Shown here: positions 33,218 through 44,206 of the stretch, one piece after another
How positions within the stretch are numbered: position 1 is the stretch's first letter
How the letters are laid out: every line of letters starts with the position of its first letter
Assembly (NCBI GenBank): GCA_022592445.1
Contig: JABYQR010000015.1
Location: 124,001-188,000 of the forward strand
DNA length: 64,000 bases
Source of the DNA: Cytidiella melzeri
Lineage: Eukaryota > Basidiomycota > Agaricomycetes > Polyporales > Irpicaceae
Direction: 5' to 3'
Translations under genes and position numbers: made by a program
Notes under the pieces: generated by a model
Told to the model about the DNA's origin: nothing
The model's database searches: none
The model's input: only the letters and a program-made list of their open reading frames with translations

Positions 33218-36200
33218 CTCTCCCCCGTCCAGAAGAATTGAGCATGTCTTTGGATCTGGCAGGTTATTCTCGTGTAGGAATGTGTCCAATACTGCGAGGT
33301 CTTTGACTTGCGATCCAGGCAACCACTCGTCGTCTTCAGGTCCGAAGCCCTTCCAACGCACGAGGTAGCGGAAACCGCGCCCGACAGGCATGCGGTCGAG
33401 GATTCGTTCAACGACGTGTTCGGGTCCCTCAGGGGTGGCGATGGGTCCTGGTCGTTCGTACTCGCGCTCAGGAAACAGTGCGCCGTCGTTCGGTTTGAAA
33501 GGCTTGAGTAACGAAGCATGGAACGTGGCGAACGCGCGCATATGTTTAGGGAGATCGAGACGGTAGTTTGATGTTTCCGGCCAGGAATCGACGACGGTGT
33601 ATGGACCGTCGTAGCGTACCATAAACTTCGCCACTCTGTTGTCACCCCTTCGAACGTAATCACGTCGTCTGTGGAACGTGGACAGTAGCACCTTGTCGCC
33701 AATGTTGTAAACGATTTCATCGCCACGATGCTTGTTTGCCTGAGAGGACTGTTGTGTTTTCGCGAGTAGCAGGTTGTCTTGAGCCTCAAGAACGTCGCAG
33801 TCGATTCGATCCAAGAGCAGTTTTGCGTTAAAGGTATCACCACCAAACGTGGACGCGATTGACTTCGTGGTTGCTGTCGACATAGGCGGAATGATCCTGG
33901 GGGAACGACCGTAACGTAGATGGAAGGCGGTGAATCCAGTGGAGGCGTTGACCGTATTCATGTAGTTGAATCTTACGAGCGGAAGCGCCTTAACCCATCC
34001 CTTCTGGTTGCGCTCAACGTGGTAACGCAAGGCTTGTATGATTGTCTTGTTCGTACGTTCACTGGCTCCGTCCGTCTCTGGGTGGTATGACGTGGACATC
34101 TTGAGCGAAACCCCGGTTAATGCATGCAAGGCCTTCCAGAACTTTGAAACGAACAGCTTGTCGCGATCGGAAACAATATCGTCAGGCAGGCCGTTTTCGC
34201 AATACCAATGTGTGAAGAAAATAGCCGCAAAGTCTTCTGCGGAGATATCGGTGCGAGTAGGGATCGCGCGAAAGTCAGAGTTAAGTCTGCACGTCATTGT
34301 GACGATGCAGTTGTAACCCTCGTCGTCCGGCAGGGGTCCCACGAAATCTATGGCCACCGAGGAGCAGCGACTGTCAGGCACGGGGAGAGGATGTAGAGGT
34401 CCACGAGGTCTGTTGCTGGTGGACTTGTTCCGCTGGCACTGCTCGCACGACGGTATGTATAAGTCTTCTAGTTGTTTGCGCATGTGCGGCCAGAAGTAAT
34501 CAGATCGTAACGCAGCGTAAGACTTGTCAGCGCCGAAGTGGCCAAGTGAGTCGTGAGCAAGCTTGAAGAGTTTCTCTCGAATGTGTCGCGCGTTTGGCAC
34601 GACAAGGCGATCCGAGAGGTACAGTAGGCCGTCGCGGGCGGACAGGTTGTTGGAGGAGTGACCGTCGAGCCAACCAGCACGTAATGCGTGTATGGGCTCT
34701 TTGGCGCGTTCGGCAGGCGTGCGCGCTGACTTCGTTCGGCTGTTCCAAAGAGAGTCCACAAGGCCTTTTGCCCAAGGGTCTTCAGTGTAACCGTCTTTGA
34801 TGTGTTGAACGAAGGAGGCGTCGAGTGAGACAGAGAGGTGGGAGGTAGCACCAACGGCGAGAGTAGCGTCCGAGCGGGCTTGAGACATGGTGACGGGGTG
34901 GCGAGACATGGCGTCAGGGGGGCTGTTGTCTTTGCCAGGGATGTATTTGATTGAAAAATCGTACTGTCCAAGAAATTCTTGCCAACGCGCTTGGCGTCGA
35001 GACAGATGTTGCTGAACACCAAAGTTTTCAAGTGTGCGATGGTCGGTGAGGACTTGGAAAGGGACGCCGAGAAGATCGACACGCCATTTACGGAGGGCAC
35101 GGACAATAGCGAGTAGTTCCTTTTCGTGTACCGGGTAGTTGAGCTCGGCAGCTTTGAAGGTTTGACTTTCGAAAGCGACAGGTCGCGCAGTCTCGAGTGA
35201 GACACCATACGATAGAACAGCCCCAGAGCAGTAGTCAGAAGCGTCGCAAGCTACAAAAATCTTGTTGTCGCCTAGGTTCTGATGGTCTATGACAGTGAGA
35301 CATTCACGAGACACAACAAGGTCCTTGATTGCTTGGAAGGCGGCGTCATGGTCAGTGGTCCAGCAAAAGTTCTTCTGCGATTCGTGTGTAGTAAGTTGGT
35401 GTAGTAGACGGGTGTGTTCCGCGAGCGCGGGGAGGAAATTCGCGATGTATCGAACCAAGCCAAGGAAAGCCAAGACGTCAGATGTAGACTGAGGTGTAGG
35501 CCAAGACAGAACTTTCTCGACTTTCTTGTTGTCCGCCTCGACACCACGGCGAGAAATGTGATGTCCAAGGAAATCGAGTTCGACGCAGAAAAGATGTGTC
35601 TTCTTAGGTGAGCAGTAAAGGGAGTGGCGACGTAAGGCGTTTAGTACCGTCTCAACGTTTTGGCGATGTTCCTCGAGAGTAGACGACCAGATGATAATGT
35701 CGTCTAGGTACACGTGGCAGATAGAACCAATGAAATCACGTAGAGCGTTGAACATACGACGTTGATGAGTTGCGGGAGCGTTGCGGCAGCCTTGTGGCAT
35801 CACCGTCCATTCGTATAGGCCGAAGGGGGTGTTTACAGCGGTGAGAGGAATGTCGTCAGGGTGAACTCGGGTTTGGAAGAAGCTATTCGTCATGTCAATT
35901 TTTGCCCAGAAACGACCCTTTGCACAGTCGGATAAGATGTCGCTGATGAGGGGCAAGGTGTGAGCGTCAGGAACAGTGTTTGCGTTGAGCAAACGGTAAT
36001 CGTTAACCCAACGTGGCATAGCAGCAGGATCGGATTTCGGAATGAGGAAGGCGGGGGACGCGTATGGGCTGGAAGAAGGTCGTATCCGTCCGGCTTCAAG
36101 GTGTTGATTCAGCAACGTGCGCCAGGTGTCGCGATATTTCTTTGGACAGTCGTATTGGCGACGCGCAATGACGGCGTTTGGGTCAATGAGGCGGAACCGG

Positions 36201-38014
36201 TGGTAAACATCAGTCGGCAAGCTAGAGATGTGCGGGATGTCGTCCGGGAAGAGGTCGGCGAAGCGTCGTCGCATGCGGTCGTTTTCGCGTTGCAGGATTG
36301 CCTCGCCAGCCAGTTCGTCGATACGACCGCGGATAGCAGCAATTGTGTTCGCTATGTGATTTAAAAAGTGGTTGTCGTCGTGATCGTCGTTCGTAGGTGG
36401 AGTCCGAGGAGTCTCGAGCAGAAGTTGTCGAAGGGTGTCTTTGTATGAAGTGCGGCGCAAGGTGTGTTGTAGTAGATGTTGTTCGTTTGCAATGGCGGAA
36501 GCGATGTCGCGATCTGCGGAACGTTGGCGAGGTGATCGTCGGTCAAGGTCAGGCGGTAGAGTAGGCGGAGGGTGGTTGATAATATCCGAGTTGTCGCTTT
36601 GTTGGATAACGGTTCTGCGGACAGGGTCGATGGAACATTTGTTCACGGAAAAGAAAGGTAGTCCTAGTATTACAGGAACGAAAAGTCCCTTGACGACGAT
36701 TGCTCTACATGTGCGAGACGACCAAGAATGTTGTTGATTCGAGACTTTGAACTTAACCCACTCCGTGGCTATCTGCTTCTCTCCCCCCCATGCTGTACCA
36801 AATGCCTTTGACTCGGGAAGCGGTCTGCGACGTAGACCGAGTGTGGTCACGAGAGCGTCGTCAACTAGAATGGCAGGTGCCCCGGAGTCAATTAGCATGC
36901 GAATAGGCGTGGCAGAAGCGGAGGGAGAGTGGACGAATGCATTCCAATGAATGTGGGAGCATGTGAGAGGAGGGACGTACGCGTCTTCGTCCGTAGTGTC
37001 GCCTTCTTCAAGGACAGACCATTGGCGTGCAGGTGGTGCCTCAGAGTAGTCGAACGCACCCACAGGATAAACGTCCGGCTCAGCCGTAGTCTCCACGGCC
37101 GCGACACGAGTAGTACCAGAAGCGGTCGTCGTAGTTGTTGTGCGAGGTGGCTGCCAGTCCGGAGATACAAGCAGAACGTAGGTCTTCGCGTCCGGATAAC
37201 CGTTAGGACAAGCGTTTGCCAAGTGGGCGACGTTAGGCTTGCGACACTTGTAGCAGCCGCGGGTAGAGTTGAGGTACCTCCGTTCCCCATCTGTCAGGGC
37301 CGGTGGCTTGACACGCGTCGGAAAACTGTTTTTAGCGTCCGAAGCAGAGATGTTGGTGCGAGATTCGAGCGGAGGACGGTCAGAGATGCGCGTTGTGAGA
37401 GGAGGCTTGCCAGCTAAAGAAACGCCAGGCGGGTAACGACGAGTAGCGTTCAACATATCACGCAGGAAAGTGCGGCGTTTTTCGTCCTCAAGGCGTAAGG
37501 CTTGCTTAAGTTCGTCGAAGGAGACCAGTGCTTTGCCAACGTCGGAGTAGCAGAATTCGCGAAGTTTTTCGCAAACGTGTGTATCGAGGAAGGAGCGGAG
37601 GTCGGCAGACGACATGTGTGCAGGAGTGAAACGTATGGTACTGTTTTGATCCTCAATGTCTTCGATCCAGGACTGGAACGAGTCGGTATCTGTCATGAAA
37701 TTTTGTACCATTCTCGTCTTGATCTTATCTGCCCAATTTGTCTCAAACCAACGGTGTCGGAATTCGTTGATGAAGGACTTCATGTCCATTGCGTGAAGAC
37801 AATCTTCGTCGTTTAAATACCAGCGTGCGATCGATGTGTCTTGGAACCCAGGCGCGACGGTTGATACGTGTTTGTCGACGGGGACATCTTTCGCACGAAA
37901 GTGATGGAGGGCAGCAACTTCGAACTGCATGAGGATGGCGGGGGTGACAGTTCCGGGTGTGAGGATCGGGGGATGTTTGGTCCCCTTGGATTCTACGCGA
38001 GCGAGTTCCTTCAT
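33200..38014 (-). CDS. Gag-Pol polyprotein of Ty3/gypsy chromovirus
   Basis: A single frame of 1604 residues from the first ATG (38012-38014). Order: gag; zinc knuckle variant CYKCRKPNVAHLANAC (CX2CX6HX4C); aspartic protease LIDSGAPAILV. The reverse transcriptase has KIDMTNSFFQTRV, FGLYEWTVMPQG and YLDDII at the active site. RNase H has FVACDASDYCSGAVLSYG. Integrase has the HHCC part (HDSLGHFGADKSYAALR, CEQCQRNK) and DDE residues in IDFVGPLPDDEG, SDRDKLFVSKFW and SYHPETDGASERTNKTI. The C-terminal chromodomain is RYLVRWKGFGPEDDEWLPGS. The frame enters the 3' LTR and stops there. It stays open upstream of the ATG for about 130 codons but has no ATG. All catalytic residues appear intact. Confidence 0.93.
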   Translation of the reverse strand: MKELARVESKGTKHPPILTPGTVTPAILMQFEVAALHHFRAKDVPVDKHVSTVAPGFQDTSIARWYLNDEDCLHAMDMKSFINEFRHRWFETNWADKIKTRMVQNFMTDTDSFQSWIEDIEDQNSTIRFTPAHMSSADLRSFLDTHVCEKLREFCYSDVGKALVSFDELKQALRLEDEKRRTFLRDMLNATRRYPPGVSLAGKPPLTTRISDRPPLESRTNISASDAKNSFPTRVKPPALTDGERRYLNSTRGCYKCRKPNVAHLANACPNGYPDAKTYVLLVSPDWQPPRTTTTTTASGTTRVAAVETTAEPDVYPVGAFDYSEAPPARQWSVLEEGDTTDEDAYVPPLTCSHIHWNAFVHSPSASATPIRMLIDSGAPAILVDDALVTTLGLRRRPLPESKAFGTAWGGEKQIATEWVKFKVSNQQHSWSSRTCRAIVVKGLFVPVILGLPFFSVNKCSIDPVRRTVIQQSDNSDIINHPPPTLPPDLDRRSPRQRSADRDIASAIANEQHLLQHTLRRTSYKDTLRQLLLETPRTPPTNDDHDDNHFLNHIANTIAAIRGRIDELAGEAILQRENDRMRRRFADLFPDDIPHISSLPTDVYHRFRLIDPNAVIARRQYDCPKKYRDTWRTLLNQHLEAGRIRPSSSPYASPAFLIPKSDPAAMPRWVNDYRLLNANTVPDAHTLPLISDILSDCAKGRFWAKIDMTNSFFQTRVHPDDIPLTAVNTPFGLYEWTVMPQGCRNAPATHQRRMFNALRDFIGSICHVYLDDIIIWSSTLEEHRQNVETVLNALRRHSLYCSPKKTHLFCVELDFLGHHISRRGVEADNKKVEKVLSWPTPQSTSDVLAFLGLVRYIANFLPALAEHTRLLHQLTTHESQKNFCWTTDHDAAFQAIKDLVVSRECLTVIDHQNLGDNKIFVACDASDYCSGAVLSYGVSLETARPVAFESQTFKAAELNYPVHEKELLAIVRALRKWRVDLLGVPFQVLTDHRTLENFGVQQHLSRRQARWQEFLGQYDFSIKYIPGKDNSPPDAMSRHPVTMSQARSDATLAVGATSHLSVSLDASFVQHIKDGYTEDPWAKGLVDSLWNSRTKSARTPAERAKEPIHALRAGWLDGHSSNNLSARDGLLYLSDRLVVPNARHIREKLFKLAHDSLGHFGADKSYAALRSDYFWPHMRKQLEDLYIPSCEQCQRNKSTSNRPRGPLHPLPVPDSRCSSVAIDFVGPLPDDEGYNCIVTMTCRLNSDFRAIPTRTDISAEDFAAIFFTHWYCENGLPDDIVSDRDKLFVSKFWKALHALTGVSLKMSTSYHPETDGASERTNKTIIQALRYHVERNQKGWVKALPLVRFNYMNTVNASTGFTAFHLRYGRSPRIIPPMSTATTKSIASTFGGDTFNAKLLLDRIDCDVLEAQDNLLLAKTQQSSQANKHRGDEIVYNIGDKVLLSTFHRRRDYVRRGDNRVAKFMVRYDGPYTVVDSWPETSNYRLDLPKHMRAFATFHASLLKPFKPNDGALFPEREYERPGPIATPEGPEHVVERILDRMPVGRGFRYLVRWKGFGPEDDEWLPGSQVKDLAVLDTFLHENNLPDPKTCSILLDGGECKPAA

Positions 38015-38466
38015 GTTGGAGGGGCGAGATATGCAGGTGTATGTGTTGTTGGATGACGACGACGAAAGGGATGACAACGAAGGCGATGGAGATGTCGATC
38101 TCGAAGAAGGAATTGAGTGCAGTTGGGATGGCGGTGGAGTGGAAGTGATAGAGGATAACGACGGACTGGAAAACGTGTGACGGTCGTCGTCGGTGGAGAT
38201 GGAAAAGTCTTCGTCTTCGGAAAGGTTGTCTTCAAACAGATCGAGGCGCGAGAAAGGGAGCGCGTTAAACGCTTCCCTGTTCTGTTCTATTTGGCGAGTG
38301 ATTGCGCGTGTGTACGCCAGCGTGTGTATCAGAGTAACGACGGAGGGGCGATGGAGGGACGACGATGGTGCGAACGACGATAGGAAGCGAAGGTGAACGG
38401 GACAATGGAGCTGTTAAGCTCAACGACGTGGAACAAGGGAAAATCGATGCGTCGTTTAAAAAAAAG
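38015..38466 (-). promoter_or_regulatory. ATG-free leader of the Ty3/gypsy element
   Basis: On the element strand there is no ATG between the 5' LTR and the gag start codon. The gag frame stays open from a TAA near 38415. Its conceptual product is acidic and protein-like (RLDLFEDNLSEDEDFSISTD). Absence of upstream ATGs favours scanning to the gag start; a near-cognate start making an extended Gag is an alternative. Confidence 0.6.
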
Positions 38467-38795
38467 TGTGAACCCGATGAGCGGGGAACACTCAGAGCGA
38501 CAAAACGAGCACAGAGTTTGGATTGCTTCAACGTCGGGGCAAGGAATGAGTTACGGTAGTTGAATGTAGGTTGTATGTAAGCGTACCTTCAACGTCGGGG
38601 CAAGGAATGAAGCCAAACGACGTTGAAAGAGGTCAAGTATTTATACTACGATAGAAGTCCAGACGGTGTCCAATGAGAAGGTGAGAACTATTGAGAAGAA
38701 CAAAGAGAAAGAGATGAACGTCATGAGAAGGGCAAAGAGTAAGAGATGAACGTCATGACCCCACGGTGGGGTCACAGTCATGCAGCAGGTTTACA
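38467..38795 (-). repeat. 5' LTR of the Ty3/gypsy element
   Basis: 329 bp, same sequence as 32889-33217. Followed on its outer side by the target duplication CGAGC at 38796-38800. Confidence 0.92.
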
Positions 38796-38864
38796 CGAGC
38801 ATCGAATGCGAATCACGGATCTAAAAAGCATTAAAAAAACAGTAAAAATTCCATAATCAGTCAG

Positions 38865-41300
38865 TTAGGTTGTCCGAAGTGTAGAACGAACCTTGACCCA
38901 AAAACGGTCGTCTGTGAGCACGCGCAGGGCAGTCGCAGCCATAGCTTTGGCGTTCCGCATCGCGAGCTCGTGCGACTCGATCGTGCGCGCCGTTCTGGCA
39001 AAACCAGGTGTGTGGTTACTTCCGTTCTTCTCGACCGGCAGCGCGAACACAGGTTGTATACAAGGTATCTCTAAAAGAGCGCTGGGTGAGTTGTACGGAC
39101 CACAACAATGTTCAGTAGAGTATCCTTACCGTAACTGATGTTGCCCTGCCATGATTATTTTTTCTCTTTTTCAGTTCTCAGTGCATCTTGACAACGGCAG
39201 ACGAGGGCTTACAAAGTCTGAAGACGCCTGGAGAACAACGTCACTCGATGCTGCTTGCATGCCATACCTTGTACTTGCTATCCGCAGGTACTCGGCGCCT
39301 TTCGAAACGAGGTGAGCGCGTCGTCTGATTGGACTACTAACACGGCGGGATGGCGATAAATAAAAAAAACATACCAAGGACCTCATTCTGTTTACAATCC
39401 TTGTACCCGATGCCCGGTGTGATTTCTACTCTACACGACGTCGAAAGTGCGGCGCCTCTGTAATACCTATCTGTCAGAAGTGGCGTTTGGAAGAAGGAAA
39501 AAAAAAAAAAGAATGAAAAATGAAAAACCGAACGGAAAGGAGACGCGCACCGGAAACATGCAACTACTCGTTCGCGCAACGTCTCCAACTCTGCCCAGGT
39601 TGGTGCTCGAACCGCCCATCTCATCTTGGCATAATCAGGGATGACTAGTGTGTTTTTGCAGGATTAATGAACCAACACAAGTTAAACCTGCAAAAAAAAA
39701 TAGAAAAACGCTTACCGTTAGTCTCACAGTCGTTCCCTGCGACCACACCCTGCACACGATGCGTCGGTTTGATCTGTTGGCGAAGAACAGATATGCCAGA
39801 GTACGCCAAGAAAGCAGCGTCCAAGGCGTTTTGTCCTTCCCAAGGGGCATACGCCGCATGTGCGCTGTACAATCCAAATTGAGTCCGTAATTGAGAAGGT
39901 TTGGCGACGGATGGTAAAAAGCAAAAAGCACGTACGTGTGGCCAAAAAACTCTACCTCGATGTTCTGCACGGCTATCCATGGCTGTACGACCGTGCCACC
40001 GGGAGCTCCAGGACCAGGATGAGCCCTGTTCACGAAGAGAGATCAAGAAACATAACCAAAAAAAAATCATACAAACTGAGGCTCTCACATCAAGCAAACG
40101 TCCATCTCCCGGTAGGCGCCTCTTTCAAATAGCTGTATCTTCCCTCCACCGTGTTCCTCAGCTTTTCGAGATACAAGCACAATGAGAATCCGTGTAGTAG
40201 GACTTTTTTTCTTCAAAGGGTCTGATACGCACCTGGTGTACCCAACAAGATGAGTTTACCCTGAGGCATATTCCGTGCGAGTGCGATGGCGATAGCGACC
40301 CCTGTGACGGCTATCAAGTTGTGGCCACAGGCATGACCTAGGTTCTGGAGAGCGTCCATCTCTGCCTGCAACCCAACGACCCTACTATTACCACTACTCC
40401 CGTCACCGCGCGAGAACTCTGCCCGCCACGCTGTCTCGAGTCCGAGATAGTGTCTTGTCACCTTGAACCCGACGGATTCCATGTACGCAGTCAGTCGGTC
40501 ATGGGCGTAGCTAAAACCACAGAAACAAAAAAAGATGGGGGAAGTCAGTTTTGCCAGATTCTATGGATGCTGGTTTGATCGGAATGCAACGAACTGTTCT
40601 TTGAACCCAAGCTCCGGATGCTCTTCAAGAAACCAACAAAAAAAAGTCAATAAACATGCCGCCGTACGTCCTCACAACGCGCAGGGAGAACAAACAAAAA
40701 GAGAGTCCGAGGCGTTGGAGAAAAAAAACAACGTTCCGCTGACCCTCACGTACCCCATATATCCAAGCTCAACTGCCGCAGCTCCTCGTCGAGATCGACA
40801 ATCGTCCCGTCCATCCTGGAGAGGACCTGATCAGGCGTGAGCACAGTACAAAACTGCGGCCAGTCTTCCGAATTGTAAGATGGCGGCGCCGTGCCGCACT
40901 CTGTCATAGGTGAACCGGGACCCACGCTACTATCCCCAGAGTTGAAGTTGCAGCACGGATCCACCTTCTCCAGAGAACCCTGCGCACGCCCGATCCTTCA
41001 GCTCAACGAGTTGTTTCTCAAGGGAGACTACAGTACAAGGTATCTCACCAGCGTTTCCTTCCGCATGCTCGCGGCCGCCGCCCTTGGTGGTATCGGGAGC
41101 AGCTTCGGTATACCATCATGACCGGACGAGGTAGTCCGCGCCGGAGTCGAGGCGGTGCTCTTGCGTCGAGAGAACTTGCGGAAGAGACTGGAGAGACACC
41201 GAATATCGTCGGTCATGCTGGAGGGAGGGGAGTCTGCGGACCCTTGAGAAGATAACTGGAGGTCATGGTCACTAATAGGGTTCGACAGATGTGCGTCCAT
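38865..41300 (-). CDS. M20 family amidohydrolase/dipeptidase (PM20D2/ACY1L2-like)
   Basis: A zinc-dependent amidohydrolase related to aminoacylase-1-like proteins that cleave dipeptides or acyl-amino acids in the cytosol. After a non-conserved serine-rich start come RVVGLQAEMDALQNLGHACG followed by HNLIAVTG (metal-binding GHACGH). Then LILLGTPG joins, after an intron, AEEHGGGKIQLFERGAYREM; next AHPGPGAPGG, and the dimerisation-domain part FFGHT plus AHAAYAPWEGQNALDAAF. The end has SSDVVLQASSDF, NGSNHTPGFARTARTIESHE (metal-binding HTPGF) and VLTDDRFWVKVRS. About nine short introns. Start: first ATG of the open frame at 41298-41300 (MDAHLSNPISDHD). A gypsy element sits 70 bp beyond the stop, which may affect 3' end formation. 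Confidence 0.85.
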
Positions 41301-41653
41301 CAGTTGTTTCTGGCGGAGAATGAGCAAGGAGTGACCGGGACGTTTTGTCCAACTGCCAACGAATTATAATTCTTACAGGCCGACAACGTCGGGAGCTTAG
41401 GCAACCGTGGAGGCAGAACTAGTTAGCCCGCTCCTGTCTAGCCCCGCGTGTCACCTTCAGGCTCGAGTTGTTGGTCTGAAACACACCGCAGTGCACAATG
41501 AGCATAAAAGAAACAAAACGCTGTGTTTTCATCATACGGGCAACACTCACTATGGGAACACATTAGAGATGTACGACTACTATTCATGATGGGCGATTGC
41601 TACCATTCCAATCTTCGGGATCTCTGAATCCTTCGCACTCCCCCACTTCCCTG
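41301..41653. other. Intergenic region, no gene recognised
   Basis: About 350 bases between the DUF7330-like gene's stop and the M20 start, both on the minus strand. It should hold the M20 promoter. Nothing distinctive seen. Confidence 0.4.
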
Positions 41654-42704
41654 TCACAACATCTGCTGCAGCGTGGCAGAACGTTCCCGCAGCAGTTCTA
41701 CCTTGCGCATGATTTGTGGACCGATAAACATCGTACCCAACTTTTTGATCAGGCTTCCGTCCGTCGCCGTGTCCAAGTGATCGACGCCGCTGATGCCAAT
41801 GGTGAGTTTACCGTGGCGAGACATGAGCGAGCAGTAGTCGAGACCGTCACTCGTCGGCTCGGCCATCGAAATCTCGCCTTCACCGAACAGCACGAGTGCG
41901 CCCTCGTCGTCGGCGTTTATGACGCGAGCCTGATTTGCAAATGCGGGCAGGAACTTGATCTGGCCATGGCGCGTGTGTAAATGCAAAGCACCCCTGAAGT
42001 TTGGGGGTACGAGTAGCGCAATCGGAGCTGCACAAAGTACAAGGTCAGGGATGATATCCTCTAGGAATGATTGCAAGAATCACTTGCCATGACGGGTCAT
42101 GATCTCCAGACAGATATGCTTGTCAGGCTGGAGAGCGAACTGTGCGGATGTTAGCATTCTATCCGTGTGGAGAGTGGAAAAGCAGCCCGCGCGCACCATG
42201 TTCACATTGATTCTGCCATGACGGCTGCTCATTTGAACATAGGTCTTGTTGGGAACGTTGGTACCGCCCGCGGTGGCTAGATTGAGGGATATCTGCCCAT
42301 GCCGTGTATGGAATGTCGCATTGGGTGTGACGTTGCTCTTCATACACCTGTGCCGTCCATGTCGCCTCACACTGCCGTAGAACGCGGTATGTGCCAATGG
42401 CGATCCTGGAAGCTCGGGATTGATGATGTATGACCCTGAATATGATTGGTGAGCGCTGTAGCGGGTGCAAGAATGCAGAGGATGACAAACCCGCGATGGC
42501 GTTGTGTTTCGAATACAGGGACACATAGTTGACGTGCTGCTGCGTCGAGGGCTGAAACACAGAGTTGATGGTCGATTCGGGCCCAGGGGTGCGACTTGAG
42601 CTAGGTTCATTGATGGCACCAGGGGGTCTGCTACCCTCTACGTACGGTGGTGGTTGTTCGCGATCCGTGGTCTGCGCAAACTGATCATGCACAACCGAAC
42701 TCAT
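41654..42704 (-). CDS. DUF7330-like Agaricomycete protein
   Basis: Three exons. It starts MSSVVHDQFAQTTDREQPPP with a disordered Pro/Ser-rich segment. The first intron is excised so that HNAIAG joins SYIINPELPG. The body has a repeated short theme, His-Gly preceded by an aromatic or Ser and Arg: TFHTRHGQISLNL, VQMSSRHGRINVNM, EIMTRHGK, HLHTRHGQIKFLPAFANQ, SLMSRHGKLTIGISG. These regularly spaced RHG(K/Q/R)I strands suggest a beta-repeat (adhesin-like) fold, as in the lineage-specific DUF7330 family of mushroom fungi. No signal peptide or transmembrane segment. Function unknown; the family name is from memory of the pattern and should be checked. Confidence 0.65.
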
Positions 42705-43238
42705 ATTCAGCAACGTCGCGCGCCACTAGCCGACAGCTACTCACCTGGGACAACTTCTCCAGAGGGTATCGCTCATCGAGTTCAGCCTTTTCAATGATCA
42801 TTGCTTTGCAGAACGGGTTGGCAGTCGACGGTGGGTGTTCGGGGATGGTGAGTAGCTTGACAGTTCCCCCAAGCTACGCTTCATGTACACTATCCGTGGC
42901 TGCTGCGGAACAAGGCGCCCGCACTAGGAACGCTGCGGCACAGCCAAGATAGCTGCGCGACAGTAACTGCATGCCAAGCATAGCCCGCTCGACGTCGACG
43001 GCGCACCGACTGCGACTGCAAGAAAACGAAAGCAGTGTCGCGACCACACTGTGAGGCTATGAACCCATTATTGAGACAATTACATAATTCTGGACGAGCG
43101 TCTGCGGCAAATGCCGGAACTGTACAGTCACTCCAAGCCACTGCTATTAGACGCCCATCACGCATCGGGCGTTGCATTACTGCGAGCAGCCAAACATCCA
43201 AAGGTAGGACCGACGACAAGACCCGCGCCGCAGACGAC
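42705..43238. promoter_or_regulatory. Divergent promoter region of the DUF7330-like gene and rpl11
   Basis: 533 bases between two divergent starts. A long minus-strand frame (43354-42890) overlaps rpl11 exons 1-2 and has no domain, so it was not called. No other feature recognised. Confidence 0.45.
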
Positions 43239-43963
43239 ATGGTGAGCATCGAGACGACGTCGACACCGAAATAGACATTGATGGCGAGATTATGCTCCCA
43301 GGCAGACCAAAAGACCGCCCCCACCAACCCCATGAAGGAGGTTCGCATTGACAAGCTCGTCCTCAGTGAGTCCGTCCTCGTCCATTGACCGTTGTCGTCT
43401 CATCTGTAACGAACCTCTAACCTTGCCTTTTTACATTCCACCAGACATTTCCGTCGGCGAGTCTGGTGATCGTCTGACACGAGCCTCCAAGGTGCTCGAA
43501 CAACTCACCGGTCAAACACCCGTCACCTCCAAAGCCCGCTACACCGTCCGAACGTTCGGTATCCGTCGTAACGAGAAGATCGCCGCCCACGTCACAATCC
43601 GCGGCCCCAAGGCTGAGGAGATCCTCGAGCGTGGTCTCAAAGTTAAGGAGTACGAACTCCGTCGCAAGAACTTCTCCGAGACCGGAAACTTTGGGTTCGG
43701 TATCCAGGAACACATCGATCTCGGTGCTCGTTACGACCCCGGTATTGGTATCTTCGGTATGGACTTCTACGTCGTCATGGGCAGGCCAGGTGCGCGGGTG
43801 ACGAGGAGGAAGCAGAAGAAGGCGCGTATTGGTGCGCAACATCGGGTAAAGAAGGAGGATACCATGGCGTGGTTCAAGCAGCGGTTCGACGGTATTATCC
43901 TCGTACGTTGCATTGTTTTGGTGGAACTGACCTGCACTGACAACCTGCGTCATTTAGAAATAA
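43239..43963 (+). CDS. rpl11: 60S ribosomal protein L11 (uL5)
   Basis: A component of the large ribosomal subunit that contacts 5S rRNA at the central protuberance. Four exons: 43239-43241 (the ATG alone), 43302-43365, 43445-43902 and 43958-43963. The product begins [18 protein letters not shown] and continues [80 protein letters not shown] and ends [12 protein letters not shown]. Length about 176 residues matches the family. An exon consisting only of the start codon is common in fungal ribosomal protein genes. The splice donors GTGAGC, GTGAGT and GTACGT fit. Confidence 0.95.
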
Positions 43964-44206
43964 ACTGCTGTCGTTATCCTACGTTTGTATGACCCTAGTT
44001 TCTCACTATGACTTATTACACCACACGCCATGTATTTTGCATGCCCAAAAGCATTCACACTCGTGTTTTCAGAGGCACCCGCGGCATCAGCTAAATGTCT
44101 TGACTTTCGAGTTCTGCATTGTCATGAAGCATCCATGGTATCACTGCGATCTCATATCGTTACATCATAAATACGACGCGAGGTAGCATATTTCTCGTCA
44201 ATTCAT

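Larger units (their letters stand above)
32889..38795 (-). mobile_element. Complete Ty3/gypsy chromovirus with identical LTRs
   Basis: A 5907-bp LTR retrotransposon on the minus strand. Both LTRs are 329 bp (32889-33217 and 38467-38795), and I found no difference between them on direct comparison. The target duplication CGAGC flanks both ends (32884-32888, 38796-38800). A polypurine tract (minus strand GGACGGGGGAGAG, plus 33218-33230) adjoins the 3' LTR. One long gag-pol frame is intact. No canonical tRNA primer-binding site follows the 5' LTR; the sequence there is CTTTTTTTTAAACGACG, so an unusual or self-priming mechanism is possible. It is inserted 70 bp downstream of the stop codon of the M20 gene. 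It appears recent and possibly mobile. Confidence 0.93.

Noticed and set aside
42890..43354. 154-codon minus-strand frame upstream of and overlapping rpl11
   Set aside because: It overlaps rpl11 exons 1-2, shows no domain and has no supporting splice or start context. The hydrophobic start is chance.
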